This document shows, piece by piece, positions 16,245 through 25,820 of a DNA stretch of 57,158 bases (within the stretch, counting starts at the first letter, position 1; the number at the start of each line of letters is the position of its first letter). The stretch is from Sphingobacterium bovistauri (lineage in GTDB: Bacteria; Bacteroidota; Bacteroidia; Sphingobacteriales; Sphingobacteriaceae), in the NCBI RefSeq assembly GCF_020295405.1, contig NZ_JADEYP010000028.1, positions 1 to 57,158 on the forward strand, written 5' to 3'. A program made the position numbers and the translations under genes. The notes beneath the pieces were generated by a model. That model saw nothing but the letters and a program-made list of their open reading frames with translations. It made no database searches and was not told the origin of the DNA.

Positions 16245-17855
16245 TTATTTAGAACAAGCTATTTTTCTTCTACCTGAACCCATAGATTTCATTACTGTTT
16301 TTCCTTCAATTCTCGTGCTGGCTTTGATTTGGTTAGTTTGATTACCACCTTTCCAGGTCACCGTGTTGAATTTTGCGTTATTTTTCAATTTCAAAGGATA
16401 TAATGTTCCTCCACTGACTTTACTACCGAACATCAGTACCTCACCAAATCTACTAATAACGACTTTTACAATGGGTTTATCTGATGTGCCTTTCAAATTC
16501 CAAATAGAAGGGACATCATCACTTTGATATTGACTTCCGTCTTCGAATTCAATATTTTGAGTAGTCAAAGTCGCGTTATTTTGGAATTGTATCTCATTCC
16601 TTAGAATATCGGTTCCAAAAATAGGTTTGCCATTGACTTCTAAGTTGAAAGCGTTATCTAACTCTGTGATATCGTACACAAATCCGTAATCAGCACCAGC
16701 TTCATTGAAAGTAAAGGATATTACCTCGCCATTTCTTCTAAAGCCATCGTCAAACCAGCCATTTCTTTGATCTCTTGGGAGATATATTCCTGAATTATTT
16801 CCCTTTTTATCTTCGTCATATGACCAATTCATTCCATTTAAACCATTAACAGCTTCAGTACAAGTTTTTAATGTCAAAATAAGATTGTATCTATGACCAG
16901 GGGCTATATTTAATCCAGATATAGTGATATCACTTTTCGTTTCTCCATCTACACGCAATGAATCGAACTTTAATGAAAAAGTATTGAGATCGCTGTTGTG
17001 AATTATGGTTGTAGTGTTACTTTTTATAGATCGTATATTGTTAGTTCTTATATTTGGGAAGATTACTGCCTTATATTGCGATGCAGACTTGTGATAAGTT
17101 AATGCTTTATTACTTAATTTTAAGCTTACATTTTGAGTAGGTAAATTGAATGTTGGATTTACTATACGTGTAATATTGCCGGTCATATTTGGATCCATTT
17201 CAAGTATCGTAGTAATTTCACTAAACTGAGGCTTTAGTATTGCGGATAAATAATTCTGTCCGACATTTAGCACCCTTTCTTCTTTCCAGTATAATAGATC
17301 TGCATTGATATTAACAATCTTTGCATTATCAAGATTATTAACATCTTCGATTGTCGGTACTGTTGTTGTAGATTTAGCACTCACCACTATAAAGGTGTAT
17401 CTGATATTAGAGCTTAATTTTAAAGATGATTCTATTGTTTCTTGACCATAAATAAAGTTTTTCTGCGCTATTAAATCTTTCCTGGAATCATATACTAAAA
17501 GTGTGTAATGTATACCGTTACCAAACTCCTTTAAAATAGATGATGACGATTTTCTTAAAGTCTCTAAACTATTCTTGACATCATTACTTTGGGTATGTAT
17601 GAGTTGACTTTCAATTTGATAATCCTGATTTGCGTGTTGGATATGAACAGGTGTGATGTTTTTTATTTGTCCAGGATTAGTAGTATTTGCATTTAATTCA
17701 ATTTCAGAATCAAAATTAAATCCCTTAATGTTTACTGAAACAAGAGCTTCACCATTTTTGTAAACTTCATCGTTAGTTTTTTTACATGATACTGTTAAGA
17801 TGAAAATAAATAAATAAATAGTAATTAGCTTGTTCGAAATTTTTATTTTACTCAT
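16245..17855 (-). CDS. Fimbrillin-like lipoprotein
   Basis: The 536-residue protein opens with a lipoprotein signal (hydrophobic residues 10-22, lipobox ending at the Cys of TVSCKK). Two beta-rich domains follow. The segment around residue 130 (YTLLVYD, then SLKLSSNIRYTFIVVS) and a second one with GHRYNLILTLKTC fit the transthyretin-like halves of the Fim/Mfa fimbrillin and anchor proteins of Bacteroidota. The C-terminal domain (from about residue 350, GIYLPRDQRNGWFDDG) is not typical of minor fimbrial anchors and might mediate adhesion. It is predicted to be surface exposed or part of a pilus tip. The assignment is by overall pattern, not by a diagnostic motif. A 56-residue gene lies 30 bases upstream on the same strand. 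Confidence 0.6.
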   Translation of the reverse strand: MSKIKISNKLITIYLFIFILTVSCKKTNDEVYKNGEALVSVNIKGFNFDSEIELNANTTNPGQIKNITPVHIQHANQDYQIESQLIHTQSNDVKNSLETLRKSSSSILKEFGNGIHYTLLVYDSRKDLIAQKNFIYGQETIESSLKLSSNIRYTFIVVSAKSTTTVPTIEDVNNLDNAKIVNINADLLYWKEERVLNVGQNYLSAILKPQFSEITTILEMDPNMTGNITRIVNPTFNLPTQNVSLKLSNKALTYHKSASQYKAVIFPNIRTNNIRSIKSNTTTIIHNSDLNTFSLKFDSLRVDGETKSDITISGLNIAPGHRYNLILTLKTCTEAVNGLNGMNWSYDEDKKGNNSGIYLPRDQRNGWFDDGFRRNGEVISFTFNEAGADYGFVYDITELDNAFNLEVNGKPIFGTDILRNEIQFQNNATLTTQNIEFEDGSQYQSDDVPSIWNLKGTSDKPIVKVVISRFGEVLMFGSKVSGGTLYPLKLKNNAKFNTVTWKGGNQTNQIKASTRIEGKTVMKSMGSGRRKIACSK

Positions 17856-17885
17856 TGTTGTGTTTTTTATATGCTTATTCTTGAT

Positions 17886-18056
17886 TTACATCCAATCAAT
17901 AATTCTTCTTTCGTCTTCTTCTTGATTCCATTCTTCAAATAAGTCCATATTTGTATCATCCACAAGCACTTGTGCAGATCCACTTGCAATTCCACATTCC
18001 AATTCAATAACATTAAGCATAATAAGGGGCTTGATGTACGGCCTTTTAATATTCAT
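17886..18056 (-). CDS. Small 56-residue protein upstream of the fimbrillin-like gene
   Basis: This open frame is below common length cut-offs. It starts with ATG at 18056 and reads MNIKRPYIKPLIMLNVIELE, then CGIASGSAQVLVDD, and ends in an acidic, aromatic tail (DLFEEWNQEEDER, then RIIDWM) with TAA at 17886. Short proteins with a 'YxKP' start, an 'E-x-G-I-A-x-G-S-A' centre and a Trp-containing acidic end are often found directly before fimbrillin-type lipoprotein genes in Bacteroidota, with no known function. It has no signal peptide or membrane helix. The gap to the next gene on the same strand is 30 bases, so the two are probably cotranscribed. It could be a regulator, a chaperone or a secreted peptide; I cannot choose. 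Confidence 0.65.
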   Translation of the reverse strand: MNIKRPYIKPLIMLNVIELECGIASGSAQVLVDDTNMDLFEEWNQEEDERRIIDWM

Positions 18057-18446
18057 TTTTCGTATAGTGTGATAGATGTATTCAGCTTTGTGTAGCTGTA
18101 ATTTTGATGCGAAGATATAGCCTAAGAGGTTTTAAACGATGTTTTTTTTATTTTGTCGATATCCTTGTAGCGATTGCTCTACAATTTATTCTGCGGCTAT
18201 TTATTGTTAATTAATGGTTACAAAGAGGGAGGGGGTGTAACCTTTTTAAGGTGTTTTGTTGGCGAGGTTAATGTTTGGTGATTGATAAAGTTTTAGTAAT
18301 TAGATTGCGTTTGATTCTGTGTATAATTAAGAATCTATCTTTGATTTTTAAACAATAAAATTCGTTTGTGTATTTTATGTTTGAGGCGAGTAATAAGGTA
18401 TAGTCAATTGCTTTTTTGGTGAAAGGGCACTTAGGGAGCATTTCGT
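18057..18446. other. 390-base gap with no gene
   Basis: This A/T-rich stretch between the TamB-like gene and the small protein contains no open frame with credible protein character and no strong hairpin. It should hold the promoter of the minus-strand fimbrillin-like unit, but no clear CAAAnnTA (the minus-strand view of TAnnTTTG) was found. The absence may mean that this unit uses an alternative sigma factor. Confidence 0.5.
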
Positions 18447-21400
18447 TTATTTAGCTCTGCTATTCCAAATCCAGAGTCTACGCCAGAATTCACCAAGCGA
18501 ATTAAATTCTTGTCGATAAACTAATCCCATGGCACTAATGTATTCTGCATCCAGTGAGCGAATTAAAAAATTGCGTGTGTAGGGACGATTATATGCTCTA
18601 AACAATAATCCACCATCTTTTCTTAGTTTGTAAGTTAGCTCTGTGTCAGTAGTTACTCCTTGACGGAAAAAGGTTAGATCTGTTGCTTCCAGATTTGTTC
18701 TATCTGTAATGCCACCCGAAATCACTAATCTATCATTCCAGAAGCGCAATGAAGCAGAGGCATCATTGAATGAACGTATATTAAGATCCAAAAAGTTGAT
18801 GTTTAAAGATTGAGAAATGATATTGTTCAATTGATTGAATGCGATCTCAGTTCCTGCTGACAATAGCGTATTATTTACCTCTCTTCCTATTTCGCTAGTA
18901 GAGCTAGGGGTGAAGCTACGTCGTACAATTAAACTCAACGCTTGTTGATTCACATTGTTAGCATCACTCAAAAAACTTTGGATTTGATCCTTGATATAAG
19001 GGTTCTGTGGGAAATTCAAATCAAAGGTAACATCAGGTTGTTCAAGAGTCCCCTTAATTAACATATCTGCTTGCGCTAGGACACGTTCGTTGTCACCTGC
19101 GTAACCAGCCGCGTTGTATAATGGGCCAATAGCTGTGCGTTGTTGATATAGTGCGTTTAAATTGATAACAGCTTCAGCAGGGTTGCCTGTCCATCGAATA
19201 GTTCCGCCCTCTTTGATGTCAAAATATTTATTGATAAAATCTTGTGCTGTAAAATGAAATTTACCCTTACTGACTACATAGTCTCCAAACATTTCAAAAT
19301 CACCCAAGCTAGATATTTTCATTGCGATTGTACCATTTCCACTTCCTTTAAGCGACCCCATGCTCGTCTGTAAATTAACTTCAGCGTCTGGAGTCAAGTT
19401 AAGATTCATGTTCATGGTTAGACCATTAAACAAATTCCGCTTGATCCGTTTTTTGTTTTCTGTGGAATCAGAACTTACAAAGTAGATAAAGTCACTATCT
19501 GTAACGGTCATTGCCGAATTAAATGGTAGAGTTATAAGTGTGCCCTGATCTGATTTTGCATTTATATCTATATTTATTGCTGAAGTATATCCTTTGAATC
19601 GAAATAAACCTGTAGCATATGCAGTACCATAATATAAGCTGTTATCTTTGAAACTTGTGTTCAGAATCATAAATTGATTTCCACTTACATCGATATCAAT
19701 ATATGGATTGGCTAATTTTTGGAGATTGATTAGACCATTAGCTTGTGCTTTATTACCCTTTGTGTCGCGTATATTGAAATTTTGAAGAATAATAGAATTA
19801 TTCTCCACCATTGCGATTTGATTATCTAGATAGTAGTGTGTATTGAGATAATTGACCGTAAATTCAGCTTGATTGAAACGACCTATCCCAGTAATTTTAG
19901 GGTTTTTAAATGTACCTTTTATGTCAACAGTTGCATTTCCTTTACCTTTAAGATCTGAAACTAAATTTCTCAAGAAGGGTTGGAAAATCATTAGGTCTGT
20001 TTCTTTCAATGTTCCCTTTAAATCTAAGGGTTCATCATCACTATAAAAGTTATATTCACCATTAACTAAAACTCCTCTTTGCTGACCATCTAGAAGCTTC
20101 ATGTCAATGAGCATATTCCCACTTGTTGGGTTAAAATTTGCATTTAATCCTAATTGTCCAATTGGAATTTCATTATATATAATTGGACCTGTTTGAATGT
20201 TGGATGAGGCTACAGCATTTTTCAATGCTGAAGTGATGTCTATCTCGCCGTTTAGAGTTCCCTGAAGATTAATACCCAATGGTTTTGTAATACCATTTAA
20301 TGACGTCAGATTGAAATTATTAAAATGTACATTAAGCTTTTCATTTTCTTTAGAAACAATTCCATTTAATTTGATTTGTTGTTTTGCCTGACTTAAAATT
20401 AAATTTTCAATGAATACTTTACCTTTCGAGATTTGTATATGTGCATCATTGTTCAGATTCCAAGCATCATTATTGATGATAATATCAGAAGGTTTAAAAT
20501 GAATGAATGCAGGGCTATTATGTGCAAAATGTATATTTCCATTTAAGTTCAAATAGTTATTAGCACTTCGTTCAGACATTTCAATATTAAACACTAGACT
20601 ATCATTAGCAAGTATATTTCGGATGGATACATTGTTGATATATGTACTGTCCGCGAAATTCACTTTGTCCGATGTTATATCCAGCGAAAATGCATTTTGA
20701 TCGGCGTTCTCTATCACAGATAAGTTATTAAACTTAATTCCTCTATATATCACGGATGGGCTGAAAGCTATAAATTTAGCTTTATAATCTTCTGACGAAA
20801 ATTGAGCATTCATGTGTGCGCCGTCATCTAATGTAAGTGAAGGGTCTAATAAAGTTGCAATAGGTTGGAAGGATTTTATATTCAGTTCTAAATTGAAATT
20901 TTGAGGGTTATATATTTGAGTTGAAATATTAATAGCAGGCGCATAACGCATGGCTAATGATTTGAAATAAGGAACAATAGTATTTAAATCTATTTCACCT
21001 ACAACATGTGCGTCTAAGACATCAGATTTTAGTGATAATATTCTATTGTTTTCATTTCCCTCAGCTGAAAAATTGATGTTCTCAATAGCAAAATCGCCTT
21101 TACTGGTACTAAATTTAATAGAATCAGCTTGCAGCTTTCCAGTTAAAGTATTTAGCGTACTACCTGTCAAATTGGTGTTGATATGTGCTTGCTGAATAAT
21201 TATACTATCTCTTTGCAGCCATCCTAATTTTTTAGGTTCTGCGTAGTCAATGCTTGCATCCAAAAGATAATTAGGAGATTTATGTCCAAAATCAACTGAA
21301 GTAGTATACTTTAGTCTTAGATTTTCGTCTTCAATAGTACCTCCGATAGACAGATTTTTTTCTATTAAGGTGCCTGTAACATTAATTTGTTCGTAAGTGT

Positions 21401-22757
21401 ATTTTTCATATGCTGTTTTATTTAAACTGCCATTGAATGCTAGGTTAAGGTCTTCTAATGTTAATCCTTTGCCATCAAGATTTAAATCAAAAGAAGTTTT
21501 ATCCAAACTATTCAGATCAAGCACTTCACCTACTTTAAAGTTTTGAGTAGTCAGTTTACCTTTATATTCTAATAGTTTCTTAATTCCTATTTGTGCATTT
21601 GCTGTCAATATACCAGCAGCTGTTGATAAATTACCTTTGATAATAAAATCGTTATACAATCCAACATATGAACCTTTGTATTCTAACTGTTTTAAGTTGT
21701 GAATTTGTTTAGGTAGTACTATTTTTTTGTTCTTATTTAGTTTAGGAACAAAATATTCGATGTCTGTGGCTGATGTTTTAAGTGATTTTATATTAAATCC
21801 AAATACAGTTCTATTAATGTTTGGAAGTCCCTTGATCGTAAAGTCACCAAGTAGGTGAGTTATTTTGCCGGTACTCATATTTACATTTCTAGCAACGATG
21901 TCTGATACTGTGCCACTAAGGTTTGCTTTCTTTACGTTCGAAGTAAATTGAACTGTTTGAAGAGTTGGAGCAAAATATTCGATGTCCTTAGAATCTATGT
22001 AAGAATCTTTAATATTAGCTGTGACTTGGACTTTCGTTAGGAATGAACTAAAATCTTTAATGTCAGAATAGTTAAAGGCAATATAATCTTTAAGAGTTGA
22101 GTTGTTGGTTCTAATTAATAAATCTTCGAATCTCATCTCTTCATTGCTATAATTAGCACTGGCAGATATTTCTTTAACATGAAGGCCTGATTTTTCCTTC
22201 AAAGTTAGCTTTGAAATTCTAGCTGTTGTGATAGTATCCAGTTTTATATTGTCAATTATACCCGACAAATTCGAGACAACTAAATTTGCAAAATTTACCC
22301 CCTTTTTGGGTTTAGTATATTTGTGGTTCACCATTCTAAAACTATTATTAAGTAGTTCGATACGGTGAATGGCTAGTTGTAGCTTGTTTTTTTGAGTTTT
22401 CTTTTGATTTTTTGGCTTGGAAAAATAGGATATATACTTATCAAGATTTGTACTGTCTTGATAGATTTGATAGTTTAAATAGGATTCATCCAATTTGAGA
22501 CTATGTATGGTTATTTTATTATCTAAGAATTTTAATAGATCTAACTTTGCGTGAAGGTTCTTAGAGAAGAAAACTGTATCCCCATTAAATTCTGTTACAG
22601 CAAGATTATGTAATGATAATGTAGAAAAAGGTTTAAAATATACTTTTCCAATTGAAATATTTGCGTGAAGTTCGGTGCCAAGAAATGTAGCTATACGTTT
22701 CGTTAGGTATGTTTGTACGGAAGAAAAATTCAAGGATACAGCAATTCCCAGTATCAA
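18447..22757 (-). CDS. TamB-domain translocation/assembly module protein
   Basis: This very large protein (at least 1436 residues) consists of repeated beta-strand segments with the conserved C-terminal TamB/DUF490 domain (for example GSLKGSGNGTIAMKISSLGDFEMFG and FDLNFPQNPYIKDQIQSFLS). TamB proteins are anchored in the inner membrane and span the periplasm as a groove that carries lipids or helps outer-membrane protein insertion. The only standard start in frame is TTG at 22757, which leaves just the end of the signal anchor. The frame stays open upstream to a stop at 22851, and that part encodes KKILKITLWTLTSILLLILG, a clear membrane anchor, so the real start is probably upstream and non-standard. 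See the separate finding. Confidence 0.9.
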   Translation of the reverse strand: MILGIAVSLNFSSVQTYLTKRIATFLGTELHANISIGKVYFKPFSTLSLHNLAVTEFNGDTVFFSKNLHAKLDLLKFLDNKITIHSLKLDESYLNYQIYQDSTNLDKYISYFSKPKNQKKTQKNKLQLAIHRIELLNNSFRMVNHKYTKPKKGVNFANLVVSNLSGIIDNIKLDTITTARISKLTLKEKSGLHVKEISASANYSNEEMRFEDLLIRTNNSTLKDYIAFNYSDIKDFSSFLTKVQVTANIKDSYIDSKDIEYFAPTLQTVQFTSNVKKANLSGTVSDIVARNVNMSTGKITHLLGDFTIKGLPNINRTVFGFNIKSLKTSATDIEYFVPKLNKNKKIVLPKQIHNLKQLEYKGSYVGLYNDFIIKGNLSTAAGILTANAQIGIKKLLEYKGKLTTQNFKVGEVLDLNSLDKTSFDLNLDGKGLTLEDLNLAFNGSLNKTAYEKYTYEQINVTGTLIEKNLSIGGTIEDENLRLKYTTSVDFGHKSPNYLLDASIDYAEPKKLGWLQRDSIIIQQAHINTNLTGSTLNTLTGKLQADSIKFSTSKGDFAIENINFSAEGNENNRILSLKSDVLDAHVVGEIDLNTIVPYFKSLAMRYAPAINISTQIYNPQNFNLELNIKSFQPIATLLDPSLTLDDGAHMNAQFSSEDYKAKFIAFSPSVIYRGIKFNNLSVIENADQNAFSLDITSDKVNFADSTYINNVSIRNILANDSLVFNIEMSERSANNYLNLNGNIHFAHNSPAFIHFKPSDIIINNDAWNLNNDAHIQISKGKVFIENLILSQAKQQIKLNGIVSKENEKLNVHFNNFNLTSLNGITKPLGINLQGTLNGEIDITSALKNAVASSNIQTGPIIYNEIPIGQLGLNANFNPTSGNMLIDMKLLDGQQRGVLVNGEYNFYSDDEPLDLKGTLKETDLMIFQPFLRNLVSDLKGKGNATVDIKGTFKNPKITGIGRFNQAEFTVNYLNTHYYLDNQIAMVENNSIILQNFNIRDTKGNKAQANGLINLQKLANPYIDIDVSGNQFMILNTSFKDNSLYYGTAYATGLFRFKGYTSAINIDINAKSDQGTLITLPFNSAMTVTDSDFIYFVSSDSTENKKRIKRNLFNGLTMNMNLNLTPDAEVNLQTSMGSLKGSGNGTIAMKISSLGDFEMFGDYVVSKGKFHFTAQDFINKYFDIKEGGTIRWTGNPAEAVINLNALYQQRTAIGPLYNAAGYAGDNERVLAQADMLIKGTLEQPDVTFDLNFPQNPYIKDQIQSFLSDANNVNQQALSLIVRRSFTPSSTSEIGREVNNTLLSAGTEIAFNQLNNIISQSLNINFLDLNIRSFNDASASLRFWNDRLVISGGITDRTNLEATDLTFFRQGVTTDTELTYKLRKDGGLLFRAYNRPYTRNFLIRSLDAEYISAMGLVYRQEFNSLGEFWRRLWIWNSRAK

Positions 22758-22807
22758 TAATAAGATACTGGTAAGAGTCCAGAGCGTTATTTTAAGTATT
22801 TTTTTGA

Positions 22808-22815
22808 TACTTTTG
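22808..22815 (+). promoter_or_regulatory. -7 element for tsaD (TACTTTTG)
   Basis: TACTTTTG matches TAnnTTTG and ends 23 bases before the tsaD ATG at 22839. It overlaps the part of the minus strand that encodes the N-terminus of the TamB-like protein, so the two divergent genes are packed without a true intergenic region. No clear -33 box was seen. Confidence 0.5.
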
Positions 22816-22838
22816 TACGTTAAATAAATTCTTCCAAA

Positions 22839-23840
22839 ATGGCTGTAATTCTAGGGATTGAATCTTCGTGTGATGAGACATCAGCATCCGTTTGCGTAAA
22901 CGGTGAAATCAAATCAAATGTTATTGCTACTCAGGTAATTCATTCCAAATATGGAGGAGTCGTTCCCGAGCTGGCTTCGCGTGCACATCAGCAAAATATT
23001 ATTCCTACGGTTGATCAAGCATTACAGCAAGCCAAAATTACGAAAAATGATGTAGATGCGGTAGCTTTTACGCGTGGACCTGGACTTTTAGGTTCACTTT
23101 TAGTGGGAACATCATTCGCAAAATCATTTGCCTTAGCCAAAAATATCCCTTTAATTGATATTAATCACATGCAGGCGCATATTTTGGCGCATTTTATCGA
23201 TGATCCAAAACCGAATTTTCCTTTCTTGTGTTTGACAGTTTCGGGTGGACATACGCAAATTGTATTGGTAAAGGATTATTTTGATATGGAATTAATTGGC
23301 CAAACACTAGATGATGCAGCAGGAGAGGCGTTTGATAAGACTGCTAAGATTTTGAATTTGCCTTATCCTGGAGGTCCTTTGATTGATAAATATGCGCAAT
23401 CAGGGAATCCTTATGCTTTTAAATTGCCAGAACCTCAAATTGCGGATTTAAACTTTTCATTTTCTGGTTTGAAAACTGCGATATTGTACATGGTTCAAGC
23501 TGAGCTTAAGAAGAATCCAAATTTCTTGGAAGAAAACATGAACGACATGTGTGCCTCAGTTCAGGAAAGAATTGTATCAATTCTTTTGAATAAGTTGAAA
23601 AAGGCTGCTAAACAAACTGGAGTAAAAGATATTGCTATTGCAGGAGGAGTTTCTGCTAATTCGGGATTGCGTAAATCGTTGTTGGAAATGGGAGAGAAAT
23701 ACAAGTGGCGAGTTTTTATTCCTAAGTTTGAATATTGTACTGATAACGCTGCAATGATAGCAATAGCAGGACATTATAAATTCTTAAAGAAAGATTTTGT
23801 AGGACAGGACGTAGCTCCTTTAGCACGTATACCAATGTAA
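22839..23840 (+). CDS. tsaD: tRNA threonylcarbamoyladenosine transferase subunit TsaD
   Basis: The 333-residue ASKHA-fold protein opens with ILGIESSCDETSASV, the TsaD/Kae1 signature. It has the metal-binding H110-M-Q-A-H114 in NHMQAHILAHF, the LTVSGGHTQIVL strand, and the C-terminal DNAAMIA motif. TsaD, with TsaB and TsaE, transfers the threonylcarbamoyl group to A37 of ANN-decoding tRNAs. It is universal and essential in most bacteria. Length is normal. The gene stands alone, closed by a 20-bp perfect hairpin. Confidence 0.97.
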   Translation: MAVILGIESSCDETSASVCVNGEIKSNVIATQVIHSKYGGVVPELASRAHQQNIIPTVDQALQQAKITKNDVDAVAFTRGPGLLGSLLVGTSFAKSFALAKNIPLIDINHMQAHILAHFIDDPKPNFPFLCLTVSGGHTQIVLVKDYFDMELIGQTLDDAAGEAFDKTAKILNLPYPGGPLIDKYAQSGNPYAFKLPEPQIADLNFSFSGLKTAILYMVQAELKKNPNFLEENMNDMCASVQERIVSILLNKLKKAAKQTGVKDIAIAGGVSANSGLRKSLLEMGEKYKWRVFIPKFEYCTDNAAMIAIAGHYKFLKKDFVGQDVAPLARIPM

Positions 23841-23860
23841 CTCATTATTATTTTGAATGA

Positions 23861-23902
23861 AATAAGAAAAGCTGAATGTTTCAACATTCAGCTTTTCTTA
23901 TT
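23861..23902. terminator. Bidirectional terminator after tsaD
   Basis: A perfect 20-bp stem (23861-23880 with 23883-23902) is centred on a two-base gap. A- and T-tracts on the flanks allow termination from either side, and it overlaps the stop codon of the convergent DUF4230 gene. Confidence 0.87.
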
Positions 23903-24458
23903 TGAAGTCTATTTTTATTTTTTTGTACCCCAGACCTTCTAACAAAGGCTTTAATACAGGTAGTGCGTTGTTTTGAGTTTGTATGAGTATATCTGATTGT
24001 CGTACTTGTTTAGCAATTTCGTTTTCTGCATGTTTATAAGCTTCATCTACTAGATTTGCTTCTCTAAAGAATGCCATTTTTGTGTCGTAAACTTTTGATG
24101 ATTTGTGGTCGATTTTAATGTAACATATTTCCGCCTTTGGTAAAGTAAGGTGTACAGAGTCGCCGAAAGTTTTAACCGAGTTGGTATCTATTTTGGTTAA
24201 ATCTATACATCCAGCTGCATCAGCTTTTATTATAAGTAAAACACTAGCTGCTGGTAAAAAGTCGGTTTTATTAATATGTTCGATAATATCGCTGTACTTG
24301 TATTTGACTAATTGGAGTTTACCCATTGATTCAATTTTCTCCAACAGAATATTATGATTGCTTTCAACTTTAGTTTTAGGGTATAATTGAGTTTTAATCC
24401 AATATCCAGATAGGAATGTAATTAGCCCCAATACAATGATAAAAAGTATTTTTCTCAT
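23898..24458 (-). CDS. DUF4230 membrane-anchored protein
   Basis: The protein has 186 residues from ATG 24458. An N-terminal hydrophobic anchor (residues 4-20, ILFIIVLGLITFLSGYW) is followed by an alpha/beta domain. The LPAASVLLIIKADAAGCIDL and LPKAEICYIKIDH segments are the recognisable DUF4230 pattern. The family has no known function and is expected outside the cytoplasm, anchored in the inner membrane. The frame extends to an ATG at 24491, but the later ATG gives a standard signal-anchor start. Confidence 0.82.
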   Translation of the reverse strand: MRKILFIIVLGLITFLSGYWIKTQLYPKTKVESNHNILLEKIESMGKLQLVKYKYSDIIEHINKTDFLPAASVLLIIKADAAGCIDLTKIDTNSVKTFGDSVHLTLPKAEICYIKIDHKSSKVYDTKMAFFREANLVDEAYKHAENEIAKQVRQSDILIQTQNNALPVLKPLLEGLGYKKIKIDFK

Positions 24459-24502
24459 ATTTATTACGCTACAAATTACAAGCCAGTTCATTATAGTATT
24501 AT

Positions 24503-24540
24503 AAAAAAAGCGGTCAACATTAATGTTGACCGCTTTTTTT
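24503..24540. terminator. Palindromic terminator after sucC
   Basis: A perfect 38-bp palindrome (19 bases per side) carries an A7 and a T7 tract at its ends. On the minus strand it follows the succinyl-CoA synthetase gene (stop at 24563); on the plus strand it faces no gene. Confidence 0.85.
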
Positions 24541-24562
24541 ATTTTAAATAAAGAAATATTTA

Positions 24563-25759
24563 TTATTTCTCTTCTAATACTTTGCTTACTAATTCAGCAG
24601 CCTCTTTTAATAAGATTGCTGAGTATACTTGAAGACCAGATTCGTCAATTAATTTCTTAGCCTCAGCTGCATTGGTTCCTTGAAGACGTACAATGATTGG
24701 AACTGGAATGTTACCGATCTCACTGTATGCATCAATCACACCTTGTGCAACACGGTCACAACGAACGATACCGCCGAAGATGTTGATTAAGATGGCTTTT
24801 ACGTTAGGATCTTTTAAGATAATGTTGAAACCAGCTTTTACAGTTTCAGCATTGGCAGTACCACCTACGTCTAAGAAGTTTGCAGGCTCACCACCAGCTA
24901 TCTTGATAATATCCATAGTTGCCATTGCAAGACCAGCACCATTCACCATACAACCTACGTTACCGTCAAGTTTTACATAGTTCAAGTTTGACTCACCAGC
25001 TTCTACTTCTGTTGGATCTTCTTCAGTCACATCGCGCATAGCAGCGATGTCAGCGTGACGGTATAAAGCATTCTCATCTAAGTTTACTTTTGCATCTACT
25101 GCTAAAATTTTATCATCTGAAGTTTTTAATACAGGGTTGATTTCAAACATAGAAGCATCGATAGAATCGTACGCTTTGTATAAAGCAGCTACGAATTTTA
25201 CCATGTCTTTATGTGCAGCACCAGATAAACCTAAGTTGAAAGCAATCTTACGCGCTTGGAAACCTTGTAAACCTACTTTAGGGTCGATTTCTTCTTTGAA
25301 GATCAAATGAGGAGTGTGTTCAGCAACCTCTTCGATATCCATACCACCTTCAGTAGAGTACATGATGATATTACGACCTGTAGCGCGGTCTAATAATACA
25401 GACATGTAAAACTCTTTTGTTTCACTTTCTCCAGGATAGTAAACATCTTGAGCTACTAATACTTTATTTACTTTCTTGCCTTCAGGACCAGTTTGTGGTG
25501 TTACTAATTGCATACCGATGATGTCAGTAGCACGTTGTAATACTTCATCGTGGTTTTTAGCTAATTTAACACCGCCACCTTTACCACGTCCACCAGCATG
25601 AATTTGCGCTTTTATAACAACCCAATCAGAGTTGAAGTCATCCTTCATTTTTTGAGCAGCAGCAACTGCTTGTTCTGGAGTGTCAGCAACAATTCCTTCT
25701 TGGACTCTAACGCCAAAACTTTTAAGTATTTCTTTTCCTTGATATTCGTGAATGTTCAT
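24563..25759 (-). CDS. sucC: Succinyl-CoA synthetase beta subunit (ADP-forming)
   Basis: This 398-residue protein starts MNIHEYQGKEILKSFGV, the standard SucC opening. It has an ATP-grasp domain (KAQIHAGGRGKGGGVKLAK) and the C-terminal ligase domain (FLDVGGTANAETV, then INIFGGIVRCDRVAQG). With SucD it converts succinyl-CoA to succinate and makes ATP in the TCA cycle. sucD is not next to it, so the two subunits are encoded apart. The frame extends 16 codons upstream to 25807, but the ATG before NIHEYQGKE is the conserved start. Confidence 0.97.
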   Translation of the reverse strand: MNIHEYQGKEILKSFGVRVQEGIVADTPEQAVAAAQKMKDDFNSDWVVIKAQIHAGGRGKGGGVKLAKNHDEVLQRATDIIGMQLVTPQTGPEGKKVNKVLVAQDVYYPGESETKEFYMSVLLDRATGRNIIMYSTEGGMDIEEVAEHTPHLIFKEEIDPKVGLQGFQARKIAFNLGLSGAAHKDMVKFVAALYKAYDSIDASMFEINPVLKTSDDKILAVDAKVNLDENALYRHADIAAMRDVTEEDPTEVEAGESNLNYVKLDGNVGCMVNGAGLAMATMDIIKIAGGEPANFLDVGGTANAETVKAGFNIILKDPNVKAILINIFGGIVRCDRVAQGVIDAYSEIGNIPVPIIVRLQGTNAAEAKKLIDESGLQVYSAILLKEAAELVSKVLEEK

Positions 25760-25820
25760 TGATAAAAAATTTGATGTAAAAATATGACTTTTATTCTTAA
25801 GAGACAAGAATTTATTTGGA

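Noticed and set aside
18057..18446. Hidden small genes in the 390-base gap
   Set aside because: Only short frames with frequent stops and no protein-like composition were found on either strand.
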